A stretch of 64,000 nt of DNA, taken from the NCBI GenBank assembly GCA_037951165.1, contig JBBDHG010000517.1, positions 62,001-126,000 of the forward strand, given 5' to 3'. The stretch comes from Lophius americanus. Taxonomy: Eukaryota; Chordata; Actinopteri; Lophiiformes; Lophiidae. A program made the position numbers and the translations under genes. How positions within the stretch are numbered: position 1 is the first letter of the stretch; every line of letters starts with the position of its first letter. The notes under the pieces were generated by a model that saw only the letters and a list, made by a program, of their open reading frames with translations, was not told the origin of the DNA and did not search any database. Below, piece after piece: positions 36,871 to 48,480 of this stretch.

Positions 36871-37190
36871 AAGAAGAAGAGAGAGAAAAAAAAAAAGCAC
36901 AATCCAGCTTCTCTTTTCAGCTGTAAGAGAGAGAAGAAGAAGGAAAAAAGAAACTTCAAGGGAGACGCTGAGAGGAGAAAAAAGGTCCAGAGCTCCGTGT
37001 CTCTGCAGAGGATTCAAAGACGACACTTTTTTCTTTTTCTTTTTTTTCCCCTTCAGGCCCGGTTCTGATGAAGACGCAGGAGTCGCACGGCAGCCAATTC
37101 ACCGCCGCTGCCTGCCTCCTGGACGCCGTATGTACGATACAGACGTATCGAGTGTGTGTTGGGAACTAACTAACTCTGATTGGGCTCCTT
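36871..37190. other. Intergenic purine-rich sequence
   Basis: GAAGAAGAGAGA and A-rich runs, then unique sequence to 37190. A 155-codon plus frame crosses it but is low-complexity Lys/Arg and Phe. I do not support a gene. Confidence 0.4.
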
Positions 37191-37214
37191 AAATTAAATA
37201 CAAAATATGTCAGG

Positions 37215-37570
37215 AAAAAATGTTGTTTTTTAAAAAAACTCCCCCTAGTGGTCAAAATGTGAATTATTAGAAGAAAATATTCAATAAATTTATTTGACCG
37301 ATGGTTCGATAGATATGCTAAAAGAAAAATAGCATATTTTTGGACAAAAAAACTCCCCCTAGTGAGTAAAATGTGAACTAATAAAGTCAAATGTTACTTT
37401 CATCTGTTTTGTATATATATGATAAATACAAGATAAACATCCTGAGTTTGATGCTTATGAACTAAATCTGGACTAAATTGGACCAACTGTGAGGAAGATG
37501 TGCTAGAAAACAGTTTTTGACCTTTCCCAAAATCAATCCAGTTCTTCCTCGTCCTCCTTCCTCGTTATTG
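37215..37570 (-). repeat. Element X, reverse, with duplicated unit
   Basis: ACTCCCCCTAGTG occurs twice (about 37238 and 37350, some 110 bases apart). It is followed by AAATCTGGACTAAATTGGACC and CAATCCAGTTCTTCCTCG (37533-37550). Confidence 0.6.
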
Positions 37571-38690
37571 AGGATATACACAATTTTGACAAGGATCGAT
37601 AGTTCTTGAGTTGTGCGATGATAAACGTTTATGACGACGTATGTCGGGTCAAGAAGAACTTCTTCAGATCGTTAACTCAGAGAATGAGGAAAAAAAAGCT
37701 CATTTGAAAACTGAAGAAAAAACTCGGGGTGGAAAAAAAGAAAAAAGCTCCGGAAGCAGCCGACGTAAATATAATCCGATCGTCTCTGGTGTGTTCCGTG
37801 GGTTTCATCCACACGACCCTGCGACTGAACGCATTCGCCTCCGGGCCCAAACAAACGTGTCGGCGCCGCCATCGGAGGGGACGCCCAAACACAAGTTATG
37901 GCCCCGATTGACCCAAGAATGGCGAGGAGCCACAACAGCGAGAATAAGGCGTGACACAATGGCCCTCAGTAGAGCGCCTCCCTCCTCCAACGCCCAGGAA
38001 CCAGCGCCAGTCCAGAGTTAGAACCAAACTCATAATCTAAGATCGCCCGATTTATCCCTTTTAATCTTCTTAACAAGAATTTAAAAAAAAAAAGCTATGG
38101 GAGAAATATTTCATTAAATAAGTTTTTTATGTCATTTATTCTTTTAATGTAACTTGTTTATTAATTGGATATATCAAATAAACCAAATCTTTATGCGGAA
38201 CGAGACGAAGAAGTTGCTTGTTTTGCTTTGCTTGTTTATTAATTTGATATCTTAACCACTATTAAGAAAAAAAAAGTAGTTTGGTCCAAAATTTTAAAAG
38301 AAAAAGGACTTTTAGGATTAAATCTTGTATTTCATGAGGAAAACTCAAGTTATTTTTAGATTAGCCCAACTTTTTTGTGAATAATTTTTTCATCCAACTT
38401 TTACTTTCTTTTTAGACTTTTTGATGTTGTTGTTTTATAAAGGTACAATATTCTGTTTCGTGTTGCTCAAAGGCTTTGATTCCCCCAAAAAAACAAAAAC
38501 CCTACTTATCGATTAGCAGATATTTTGGGTTTGATGCTAGTAGCCTCTTGCTACTTTTGTTGTTTTGTTTGTTTGTTGTTTCTTTATCGTGAGCCGCTTC
38601 AGCTTTTAATCAAGTTGTGAATTTAAGACTTTGATCTTATGGGAAATATTTACGTCCCTGAAAAAGTTGAATTCATATCAAAAACTAATT
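37571..38690. other. Intergenic, AT-rich right part
   Basis: 37640-38020 has mixed frames on both strands, with no domain recognised. 38060-38690 is AT-rich. No gene. Confidence 0.35.
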
Positions 38691-38694
38691 TTTG

Positions 38695-39310
38695 GATCAT
38701 TTTCAAATTTTTAGTTAGTGCGAGGAAGAACTGGATTGATTTCAGGAAATGTCTGTATATTTCCAAAAACTAGAGTTTCATCAACGAATACAGGTTGTAA
38801 TTTCACAACCATTTATGAATAATAATAATAACTTCCAAGGGACTGAATGTCAATTTAGGTATTTGAATGAATAATAGTAAGAATAATAACGAGTTGGCTG
38901 AGGTTAAAGGTCGTGATGCTGTTTGAGGTGTTTTTGGAAAATGTCCAGAGATGAGGCATCGCGGATGGAGACAATGGGGGTCAGACAGAATTTGGATTTA
39001 TTGTAATATTATGTAATTTTTTACTCTAACAATTCTTATTTTACTCAGTAGGGGGAGAATTTTTTTTTTTTTTTAACAAAAACCTGTTACTTTTTTCTTT
39101 TTGTAAAAATACAAAACAACCGCAAAAACAACAACAACACTTTTTGACAGACACAACTTCCTGACTGTTGGTCTGATTTTGTTCAAATTTCTTTCATATG
39201 AATCGTCTCATGGAAATCTATCTACTATATTTTATATTTTACTCCAATAGTTCTTATTTTTATCACTAGGGGGAGTTTTTTTTCACACACTTTTTTCAGA
39301 CATAATTTCA
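38695..39310 (+). repeat. Element X fragments
   Basis: Core AGTGCGAGGAAGAACTGGATTG at 38717-38738, then a unique interruption. Then two 3'-type units with CTCAGTAGGGGGAG (39043) and CACTAGGGGGAG (39265) and an ATGAATCG word between them. Confidence 0.55.
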
Positions 39311-40335
39311 CATTTATTTTGAGCGCGGCTGCTTGTTTGTTGTTGGTTTGTCGGCACACAGAAAACTGCTCAGTAAGCAAAAAAAGTCATCGGGAAATAA
39401 GCGATGTCTGGATGTTTATGACGTTTTCTGGACGTCATCCGTTAGACCGGAGTCCAACCATCGTCTTCTTTTAAATGACAGTACCCAAAGCAATCAGTGG
39501 GGGGCAGTGTAGCCGGAGTCCAAGCAGGATGCGACAAAGAAAATACTCCGTCCACGTGTCAGGATGTTGATTATGACCTCACAGAACCGCATCAGTGGTA
39601 CTGCTTCTCCGCCACTAGAACCACAATCTCCTCTTCCTCCTCCTCTTCTTGGCTCTAGTGCCACCGTGACGTAATGATCTGGCTCCGGCATGTCAGCGAT
39701 GTAATGACGAGGCTTCTAATGTTTCTGTCATGTATTGGTTTGGCTAACCCCGAAACCCGAACCCGAACCCGAACCCCACGCTGACCTGACCCTGACCTGG
39801 GACTCCAGAGGGTTAACCTTCCTCTACATGAACATTCTGTCTATTAGAGTTAGAGTAAAACCCAAGAGGAGAAACAATCCCAGCCTTTGATCCTAACAAT
39901 ATCATTTAACCACTTCTCCGCCCCCCCCCCCCCCCCCTAGTTATGGAACCTCATCCTGCGTTTGCTACAGCTTGTTTCTGATTAAAGGTGAGGACCGGCT
40001 CCAACACCTCTGCCACACGATAATGTGACAGCAGAGGCGATTAATGCAGGAGCACAGAGGTCATTAGCATCGCTACATGGTGTAGCATAAAGTAATCACC
40101 TCCTGAGATCCGTCTCCTGTGACTGCCCTACTGTCTGCCCCCCCCCACACGCCCCCCCGTCATTATATTCTACACATGTAGGGTCAGTTAATGACTGTGG
40201 ACAGAGAAATCGGACCCGGCAGAGCTCTGGCAGCTGATTACCCTCCCGACTCGTCTTAATCAGACACGAGATGACAAATCCCACGCCGTCGCCGAGTTCT
40301 GCTCTGCTGGCTGCTCTGAAGGTTCTGAGACGTGG
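39311..40335. other. Intergenic; possible element 40000-40270
   Basis: Unique sequence with a C run (39922-39938). 40028-40100 has GGCGATTAATGCAGG, GGTCATTAGCATCG and AGTAATCACC, homeodomain-type words. An isolated CCGAACCCGAACCCGAACCCC (39756-39776) is a short tandem. No gene. Confidence 0.3.
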
Positions 40336-40380
40336 CGGTGGAGAAGGAGGTGGAGGTGGAGGTGGAGGTGGAGGTGGAGT
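40336..40380. repeat. (GGAGGT)n
   Basis: About six GGAGGT hexamers. Pro/Thr-Ser frames are artefacts. Confidence 0.9.
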
Positions 40381-40554
40381 TCTGGTTCTGTATGAAAAAA
40401 CAAACATTTAAGGATTGATTGAATCTAAACGTGTAAAAAGTGAATTTATTTGTCGGATGATAAACCGGTTTCATTCAATCTGAACTCGACGCCTAAGTCT
40501 TCATTATTTAAGGCCAGGGGTCTCCAGATGGGGCGGGGGGAGGGGGGGGGGGAT

Positions 40555-40605
40555 TCTTGAAGGTTCGATCCCCCGATCCCCTGCGTTGTACAAGCATTCC
40601 CCCTC
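40555..40605 (-). repeat. Module B fragment, reverse
   Basis: CCCGATCCCCTGCGTTGTAC and AAGCATTCCCCCTC, abutting the GGAT microsatellite. Confidence 0.55.
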
Positions 40606-40966
40606 AAATAATGGATGGATGGATAGATGGATGGATGAATGATGGATGGATGCATGGATGGATGAATGATGGACGGATGGTTGGATGGATGATGGATAAA
40701 TGGATGGATGGATGGATGGATAAATGGATGGATGGATGGATGAATGATGGATGGATGGATGGATGATGGATAGATGGATGGATGGATGGATGGATAGATG
40801 GATGGATGAATGATGGATGGATGGATGGATGATGGATAGATGGATGGATGGATGGATAGATGGATAGATGGATGGATGGATGGATGGATGGATGGATGGA
40901 TGGATAGATGGATGGATGGATGGATGGATGGATGGATGGATGGATGGATGGATGGATGGATGGATA
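40606..40966. repeat. (GGAT)n microsatellite
   Basis: About 360 bases of GGAT with GATGAAT and ATAGAT variants. A block of about 64 bases (variant order ATAAATGG/GAATGATGG) recurs. Ile-His-Pro-Ser frames are artefacts. Confidence 0.95.
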
Positions 40967-41190
40967 TTTGGACCAACGGTTGAGTTGGAATTGAATTACA
41001 GCCTCACAACTTATTGAGATAAATTTCCCCCTAGTGGCAGAAATGTGCAACTGACCCTTCCCAAAATACACCCAGTTCTTCCTTGCACTCATGACTATGT
41101 AGGAATAGTATTGAAAAAATGATCCGTGAAATAGTTTTTGAGTTCTAACATCGGCGAAGGATCGGCGGCGGGCGTTGCGATGGTGGTACC
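40967..41190 (-). repeat. Element X, reverse
   Basis: GGACCAACGGTTGAG, TTCCCCCTAGTGGCAG, CACCCAGTTCTTCCTTGCAC, then the head (GAAATAGTTTTTGAGTTC). The copy begins directly at the end of the GGAT array. Confidence 0.65.
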
Positions 41191-42560
41191 ATAATAACGC
41201 AGACTTTATCGGCGATGGAACGACGTCTTTCTTTTCCGTTGTTCTGACTGAGAACTCGCCACCGCTGCACTTGAGCGTTCCTTTAATGTATAGATTTAGA
41301 AAAGCGGGCGGCACCCGTCTGATCAGTTCTGCGTGACATTACGACTACTTGATGGGCCTTGAACGCATCTCTGAGTGACTGATGCCGATTTCACAGGAAG
41401 CCGCCCCCTCATGTCCCGCCTTTCATTCATATCCCCGACTGTTTGGTCGGAGCATTACGGGGGCGCCGATCGGATCAAAGCTGACGAATTTGCTTGATCT
41501 TAAGGATCCGAGTTCTTTTTAAGCACCTTCAAGAAACCCCGGAGTGGCGTGTTAGCGTTTGCGTCGCTGCGGAGAGAGCAAACAAAAGGAGACAGCGGTG
41601 ACAGTTTAGCGCGGCTGACAAACAACGATACAAAAGAGAACATCACAGCGGAACAATATATCACCACAGCTGATGTTTCTCCTTCACACAAATGGCGTCC
41701 CGGTGATTCTTCTTTGAGAAGTGTGAATGATGTTTGCAGCCATCCGTCATCGAGGAGGGGCGTAATGGAGGCTGGGGAGGAGTGGGGCGAGAGAGAGAGA
41801 GGGAGAGAGAGGCTTGGACACTCCAGGGAGCTCATTACTGGACCTATTAATCTCTTATTTGACCCCAGTGAGAGCCCCCCCCCCCCAGTCCCCCAACCCC
41901 CCAATCTCAAAAAAAGACCCTATGCTTCCTTAATCCAAAGATGAAAACAAGAACCTCCACTACGTCTCGGGGATCGAGGCTCCGATTCAGATAAAACAAA
42001 AGCAGAGAAAACGACACCGACGGCCCCGATTGGTTTACTCTCGCCGCTCTTCATCACCCTTCATCCCAGCGCTTTGAAAAAAAGACGAGATTCCTCTTTA
42101 AGCTAAAAGCTTAAAGAGAAATCTTAATGCCGGGAGAAACAGAAGACGCCGTCTACGGGAAAAAAAATGGCCGTCCGGTTGAGGTTTTTTGGGTTTTTTT
42201 GTTGTGACGGAGGATCTAACCACCACAGGAGGATTGTGGGAAGTGGGGCAGCTTTGCCTCTTTAAAGCAGAGGACTCCTTCCTGCCACTCTGAGCGCGGC
42301 TTCCTCCAGGGCTGATGGTCTCCTTGTTAGTGGTCGGCGCTGTCGAGCTCAGCACTTTGCCAAGTCAAAAACAATGTCGTGCCTCGGAGGGCCGCGTGAC
42401 TCCGCGTCCTTTAGTGATGCTTCGCCGCAGCTCAATTAAATGTCTGCGCACAGCAGAATTAGACCTCCACTTCCTGTCCCCCCCCCACCAGTGCGACAGC
42501 TCTTACATCGCCACTCCATTACGAGTCTCGCCCGTCTCACCCACGCCTTCATCAACCTGA
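41191..42560. promoter_or_regulatory. Unique block with candidate elements
   Basis: 41320-41660, 41815-41945 and 42310-42480 are clean, complex sequence (GCTCATTACTGGACC, CTATTAATCTCTTATTTG, CTCAATTAAATGTCTGC). GA tracts lie near 41791-41812. Frames on both strands lack domains. No gene. Confidence 0.3.
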
Positions 42561-42561
42561 C

Positions 42562-42960
42562 TGTTTCTATGATGTCATCAGTCTGTTCTAGGGTCAGATC
42601 CCACCGCGACTCAATGATGAAGATAAATACAGTTAACTGGTTTTTCTGAGCTCAGGAATAAAACCAGACAGATTTCCTGGAGTCGATTCATATCGTGTCT
42701 AAATTTAAGTGTTTTTTAAGTGTTTTCCCAACAATGGTTGGAAGGTTATGTGCGAGAAATAGTTTTTTTCATATGAGACAAATCTGGACTTAATCAGACA
42801 AACGGTTGAGAAACAACAGCCAGAAAACTTTTGGAAATAAAACTCCCCCTAGTGGAGGAAATGAGCAATTGCCCTATCTCTCAAATTCATTCCAGTTCTT
42901 CCTCACGCTAAAGTCTAAGAGGGAATAAAATGACCCATGAGACGGTTTGAGCTATCGCAC
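42562..42960 (-). repeat. Element X mosaic, reverse
   Basis: Linker-type sequence (GTTAACTGGTTTTTCTGAGC), GATTTCCTGGAGTCGATTC, AACTCCCCCTAGTGGAGG and CATTCCAGTTCTTCCTCACGC (42887-42907), then the head GACGGTTTGAGCTATCGC. Confidence 0.6.
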
Positions 42961-43305
42961 CAACAGGAAGGACCCGCGGAGGACGCCACGATGAAGATTC
43001 CATAAAATCTCCAAAGTCTTCCAGGACCAAACCGGAAGATTTCTCTTTTACAAAAACTTTCGGCTCCTGGTTTTCCCTCACAGCTTCCAAAACTACCCCA
43101 ACCAAACACTCTGAGTTTTTCTGTATTCATATTTATTGGTTAGCGGCGGCGGCGGCGGCGCTGAGCCCGCGGAGAGGAAGAGGATGATTTGGCACTGGAG
43201 GAGGGGGAAGAGGAGGGAGGGGGGGGTCCGGGCTGGGGAGCGGGTTAAGGCACGATGACACCGCGTGGACATTTGATTCTCCCAGAATCCCCCCCCCCGG
43301 CTTTG
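42961..43305. other. Intergenic with (GGC)n
   Basis: Unique sequence. GGC run at 43142-43162, G-rich 43199-43240 and C-rich 43288-43300. No gene. Confidence 0.35.
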
Positions 43306-44000
43306 ATTCCTCCCTCTGAGGCCGGGAATGAAAGGGACAGTTATACATATTTTAAGGCCCCCGGATCCACAAAGAGACTTAGGAATAAAGAAGTATGAAC
43401 CTTTGAACTACACAAAGGTCCATCTCCCGTATTTCATTTCAGATGTTCTGTGCGGCCCGTGTCAAGACGTGGATGTGGGAGGAAGGGGAGGAGGGAGGAG
43501 CGGGGGGGGACCAGCATGCCCTTGCAGGCAGGATGTCTGAGTGTTGCTTTTCGGCATGTCCCATGACCCCCATCTTCCCGGCGCCCGCATCTCTAACCCA
43601 CACTTGTTGCCCAGAGAGGTCGGCGGCCGAGCCTCAACAGCGCCGTCCATCTGTGGGCCCCTTTGAATCGGACCGGGAGCGGTATCGGCTGCATTAAGTT
43701 GATTAAAGTGGATGGGGGACACAAGCACTTGTGCTCCCGCAATGCTAGATGAAAGAGCGCGGCGGCGGCGGCGGCGGCGGCGGCGGCAGCGGCGGCAGTA
43801 GCGGCGGCGGACCCTCTCCTGGTTGTCAGGGAATCTGCCTCTGCTCTCAGGAAGAGGTCAACAAAAGACGGAATAAGAGGAGAGTGAAAGCAATCGAAAG
43901 CTTCTTTGCCCAATGATCTCTAATTGGGCCTTTCTTCCTCCTGGATCAGTCAGTCATATAATTTTGGCAGCGACGGTCGACTTACCAACAATTCCGCCTT
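43306..44000. promoter_or_regulatory. Candidate conserved noncoding element
   Basis: Long clean block: GTTATACATATTTTAAGG, ACCTTTGAACTACACAAAGG, GGCTGCATTAAGTTGATTAAAG, CAAGCACTTGTGC (E-box-like), CAATGATCTCTAATTGGGC. An imperfect (GGC)n run at 43759-43812 interrupts it. No supported frame. One of the better regulatory candidates. Confidence 0.45.
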
Positions 44001-44149
44001 TAAAAGCTTCTCCTCAAAGTGGACTACTTGAAAGAAGTGACTATTACCTCAACTACAGTCGTGGAAATAGACAAAGAAAAAGAGACGAAAATATCAAAAC
44101 CTTCTGGGAGGGGAAATAAAAATCCTCTGGCAGGATTACATTTAATCAG

Positions 44150-44900
44150 AAGCATTAAACAAACGTCACAAAGATGTTCTTTTCCAAAATAACGCCCCCC
44201 CCGTAGTGGGTGAAGTATTAATTATTACAGGGAAATATGACAAATACCAGTTAAAAGTCTTCGGGTTCATTCATATGCATCACATTTGGAATAAATCCGA
44301 CCGACTTTTAGGACATTGTGTTAAAAAAACTGCATTTTTTGCAAAAATAAAAATAAAAAAAGAACATTTCCCCTCGTGATGAACTATTTGATTATAACAC
44401 AATGTTTCCCAGATAGATCCGCTTGTGTCCATTCATATCCACGACATTAGGACATAATCGGACCAACTTTTAGGACGTTATGTAAAAAAAAAAATTATCA
44501 AAAATAGCAAAATATGAACTATTAAGTAAAATATGATGAACATTTTACTGAAATAGTTTCATGGATTCAGATTAACCCAATTTGGACTAAACTAGATCCA
44601 CACATGAGAAATGACCTGCCCTCAACTATTTGGAGATAAAAACTCCCCCTAGTGTTGACAAGATACAACTGACCTTTCCCAAAATCAGTCCAGTTCTTCC
44701 TTGCATTTAAGGTTTCTGAGAGTATACAATTTGAACAAAATGAAAATGATTCTTTTTTTGACTTATGTTCAGAAAACTGTGTTTTTTTGGTTAAAAAAAT
44801 GTTGTTTTCTAAAAAAAATAAACTCCCCCTAGTGTTGAAAATATAAAAGTGACCTTTCTCAAAATCTGTCAGAGAGCTGCAGAGATGATTCAATAACATC
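44150..44900 (-). repeat. Element X, reverse, multi-unit
   Basis: Successive ~180-bp reverse units, each with a CCCC(T)AGTG-type word and a GGACCAAC/CATTCATATG word. Near the end are AACTCCCCCTAGTGTTG (twice) and CAGTCCAGTTCTTCCTTGC (44688-44706). Confidence 0.6.
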
Positions 44901-45275
44901 CCCGACTTTTCAGGGATATAATAAGCATGAATCTTACAGTCAAAGGGAGCGGGTGACATGATGAAAAAGAAGAAAATATTCGTCTCCTGGTTGTTTTGCA
45001 CATAAATAAACCCAAAGCGATCTGACAGCACTTCGCTTTCGTTTACGAGCCTTCGCCGCCGTAATTTATTCAAACAGCCACGATAGCAGATGCCGTCCCC
45101 TCTTTAACCATCAAAACAGAAACACGCTTTGTCCCGCCCACGCCGCCGAGGAGGTGTCACGCCAGGCGAGCTTCGGCTTTTTCGTCACAGATCCCGTTTC
45201 CGGCAACGTGACATCTCCCACTTTAGTGGAGGAGTGGAGACAGAAAGTGACAGGATTGTTCTGGTATCAGTGGTG
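44901..45275. other. Intergenic
   Basis: Unique sequence with CCCGCCCACGCCGCCGAGG near 45133. No gene recognised. Confidence 0.3.
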
Positions 45276-45279
<4 letters not shown>

Positions 45280-45319
<40 letters not shown>

Positions 45320-45500
45320 AGAAGAGAAACAACAAGAGGGAAGAAAACAAAGGAAAGCTGTGGCACTGAGGAGCTGTTCAGACGATGATGACGATGAAGA
45401 AAGGCGCGGTGATCAATGCCGCTGTGGATTTTGATAACGCCGCTCCTGCTCTGAGACAAACGATGGAGAGAGAGAGAGAGAGAGGGAGAGAGAGAGAGAG
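45280..45500. repeat. Two (GA)n tracts
   Basis: GA runs at 45280-45317 and 45465-45500, with about 145 bases of unique sequence between. A CT run at 45694-45712 completes a local inverted purine/pyrimidine set. Confidence 0.9.
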
Positions 45501-46135
45501 GCCCGCGATCTGCCAGATCTGCTCCAAATTGGCCTTCAGGAGCGGTCCGGGTGTGTTTACGGCGCCGGCGCCGGTAAATAAAGGGCCGGCATAAATTACC
45601 TTTGGTTGTCAATCGTGATAGCGCCGCCTGTTTTTCTTTTTGTTATCGTGTCGCCCGTTCGTCTCGCTTGGCGGATGACATGAAATGAAAGTATTCTCTC
45701 TCTCTCTCTCTAGCGCCGGCGCCGCGTCCTGACACTTGAGAACGCGACGGGTTGCTGGAGCCACAGCTGGGGCCCCTCCCCCCCCGCTGATTGGCTCGCC
45801 GGTAAACTTTGGCTGCTCGCGGAGCCGTCTGCGGCGGGACAGGTGGTGTTTATGCAGATGAATGAACGCATTACGGCGCGCTCTTCCTCCTGGTTTAAAC
45901 ATTAGCGTTTCAAAAGTGACAAATCCGATGTGCGTCTCTTGATGCGTGCCGCCATTGTGGGTTTCTGCCGCGAGACCTTCGGGTGCAGATTCCCGTAGGT
46001 GTTGATGGAGACATCTGTAAAGTATGGACAGCTCTGGGAGAGACGCTGATGCATTCTGGGAAGAATCTCTGCATTCAGGTGCCAGTAGTCGGGGGTACGG
46101 TGGAGTTGTTTGGTTTATAACATAACTTCCCAAAC
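45501..46135. promoter_or_regulatory. Candidate noncoding element
   Basis: GC-rich complex sequence: GGCGCCGGCGCCGG palindromic words (45559-45573 and 45714-45724), CTGATTGGCTC, ATGCAGATGAATGAACGC, CATTAGCG. A 178-codon minus frame crosses it but has no domain. CpG-rich; possibly regulatory. Confidence 0.3.
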
Positions 46136-46139
46136 GTAG

Positions 46140-46900
46140 CTGCATATGAATGAACTGAGGAAGATCAATGCAGAATATGTCATATTTAACTCTAACTGTT
46201 CATATCTTACACACTAGGGGGAGCTGTTTACGAAAACTTTTTTTTTTCTTTTTACAAAAAAAAACGTTTTTTTTTGTTAAAGAAAACCAAAAAAATCTAA
46301 AATACAAGGACACTGTTTCAAAGACAAATCGTCCCTGACTGTTCGTCTAACTAAGACCAAAATGTGGTTCATATGAATCAATCCGAGGAAATGTATCTAC
46401 GATATATCGTATTTTACTCTAATAGTTCATATTCTAGTCACTAAGGGGAGATTTTCTACGTAAAACAAAAATTCCCACTGTGGTTTGGATAGAACTTCCT
46501 AACTGTTGGTTTGATTTAGTCCAGATTTGCTGCGTATGAATCAACTCATGAACATTTATGATAAATATGTCGTAGTTCAGTCTGATAGTTCATGTTTTTC
46601 TCACTAGGGGGAGTTTCTCTATGAAAAACGCTGTTTTTCGGACTTATCTTCCTGAATGTTGGTCCGATTTTATGCAAATATGTGGCAAATGATTCGACTC
46701 GTCAAGATCCGTCTTATATGTGTCACATTTTACTATAATAATTCTTATTTTACTCACTAGGGGGAGCCTTTAAAAAAAAAAACTGCTTTTTTTCAGACAT
46801 AATTTTGACATTTAGTTTGTGGAGTTCATGCTTGTACAACGCAGGAGATTGGGGACCTTTTGAGGACATACCCTTGCTATCGGGGAGGACAGTGTACGAC
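46140..46900 (+). repeat. Element X, four tandem 3' units, plus module B
   Basis: CACTAGGGGGAG-type words near 46212, 46440 (CACTAAGGGGAG), 46605 and 46757 mark four repeats of about 150-230 bases, each carrying GTTCATAT(TT), ATGAATC and GTCCGATTTAG-like words. Module B (GTACAACGCAGGAGATTGGGG, ACCCTTGCTATCGGGG) closes the copy at 46828-46895. Confidence 0.65.
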
Positions 46901-47130
46901 CGATTTAAGTAAAGTATCCGATTACTTCTTCCACCAGAGGATGTCTGCGATTCCATAAATTCAAGCTTTTCTGAGGGGGAGTTTTTTCTTTCTTTCTTTT
47001 TTCCCCAATAAAACACTTTTTTTTTTGCGGACACAACGTCCTGAACGTTACACACATGGTCTGTGTTCTCCTCTATGTTGTGGACACTGTGTTGTTGACA
47101 GGAAGCAGGCTTTGCTGTGTTTGAACAAGC
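46901..47130. other. Intergenic
   Basis: Includes another AGGGGGAG-type word (46975) and T-rich runs. Possibly the tail of the X copy. No gene. Confidence 0.3.
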
Positions 47131-47345
47131 GAGCTTTAAATGTATTTTTCATAGAGCAGCCGGGTGGAGACGACGCCGCCAGCTCTTAAAACGGGTTCCG
47201 TGAACGCCGTACAATTATCTCCCTATTATCGAACATATGTTGGCTTATAATTGGGCCTCTCGACGAGTCGCTTCAGAGGAGGGCGTCGGCCAGAGGACAC
47301 GACAACTTCTCGTGGTATTACATCGTCTGCGTGTGAAGAATCAAG
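47131..47345. promoter_or_regulatory. Candidate conserved noncoding element
   Basis: Compact clean block: GAGCTTTAAATGTATTTTTC, CAATTATCTCCCTATTATCG and GGCTTATAATTGGGCC, between repeats. No coding support. Confidence 0.4.
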
Positions 47346-47690
47346 AAAAGTCCAAAAGTCCGATTTATTTTTTTATTATTGTTAAATTGTCTTTATTTTA
47401 AAAACAATAACAACCTTTTCTTTATTTTCATAAGTCACTCTTTAAAATGAGCAGGATGATATATTTACAGGGTAAATTTTTTATTTGTTGAATCAACTAT
47501 CGCAGAAGTCTGGCGGTAAAAAAAAGTAATTCCTGTTTCACCTTCAAGACGTTTCTCGTAGTGAATTCCAATTAAAACAAACCGAATAATCTCCTTTTTC
47601 TGCTCTTATTTTTATTTGCAGGTATAAAAGTGTGAAGGTAGAAAACGTGACTTAAGCTTCGGAAGTAACGAACAAAAAAAAAAGAATGGT
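47346..47690. other. AT-rich intergenic
   Basis: AT-rich unique sequence. Nothing recognised. Confidence 0.3.
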
Positions 47691-47694
47691 CCTT

Positions 47695-48015
47695 TTTTTC
47701 ATATAAGGCAAATGTGGATTAAACTTACGTTCCAATTACAACTTCTATGGGGTAATACAAGAACTATTAGAGTAAAATATGAAATATTCTGGATAGATCT
47801 AATCCAGTCGATTCATTTGCTGCTAATCTGGACTAAATCGGACCAACGGTTGAGAAATTACGGAAGCTTTTAGGGATAAAGCTGCCCCTAGTGGCAGAAT
47901 CATGAAAGTGACTTTTTCCAAAATCGCTCCAGTTCTTCCTCGTTATAAATTCTACGTAGCTAGAAAATCTGAAAATGATTCCCAGAGTAATTTCGGAGTT
48001 TTCGCGTTGGTTGAT
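47695..48015 (-). repeat. Element X, reverse
   Basis: CTAATCTGGACTAAATCGGACC, GGTTGAGAAATTACGG, GCTGCCCCTAGTGGCAG and CGCTCCAGTTCTTCCTCG (47925-47942). Confidence 0.65.
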
Positions 48016-48480
48016 TCCATAATAATCCAGAATTTCGCGGTTTCGCTGTTTTTATCCGTTTTCACGTTAACGGGCCCGAGTTCAGATTTAAGTTCGGCTC
48101 CATCGAATAATAAAACAAAGATAAAATATAGAAGCCTGCAAAATAAATCTTGTGCCGAAATCCGCCGTCGCCCGAAAATTAAGTGTCAAATAACTTTTTC
48201 TGCCAAATATTGATTTTCTTTGCAACAAAGAGCGAAAACGGATGAAAGTTCTGCTTGAGGGGAACCAGCAGATTAGAGCGGACATTTATGGACTGAGGCT
48301 AGGACTTAAGAAATGTTTGCTCCACTTGTGGCGAGCTGCTTTTGTCTGGGCGACACTCGGTGCTGTGGGTGAGACACTAAAGTCCCTATTGTCTGGGTCA
48401 ACTTGACCCGACCCGGCTGGTTAAGCTGATGCATTGTGGGCAGCAAATCGCTTCAACCAGGGGGGGGGCGGCTGCTTTGT
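48016..48480. other. Intergenic
   Basis: Unique sequence with no recognised gene or repeat. G run near 48461. Confidence 0.3.

Noticed and set aside
36725..37192. 155-codon plus-strand frame
   Set aside because: Mostly Lys/Arg/Glu and Phe from purine and T-rich runs; the left part lies in a CNE-like block.
39756..39776. Interstitial telomere-like repeat
   Set aside because: The unit is CCGAAC, not CCCTAA, and only about three copies are present.
40446..41314. 236- and 176-codon minus frames with HPSIHPSI repeats
   Set aside because: Translation of the GGAT microsatellite plus an element X copy.
45609..46145. 178-codon minus-strand frame as a gene
   Set aside because: No recognisable domain, runs into a GA/CT tract, and the opposite strand is equally open; GC-rich sequence gives chance frames.
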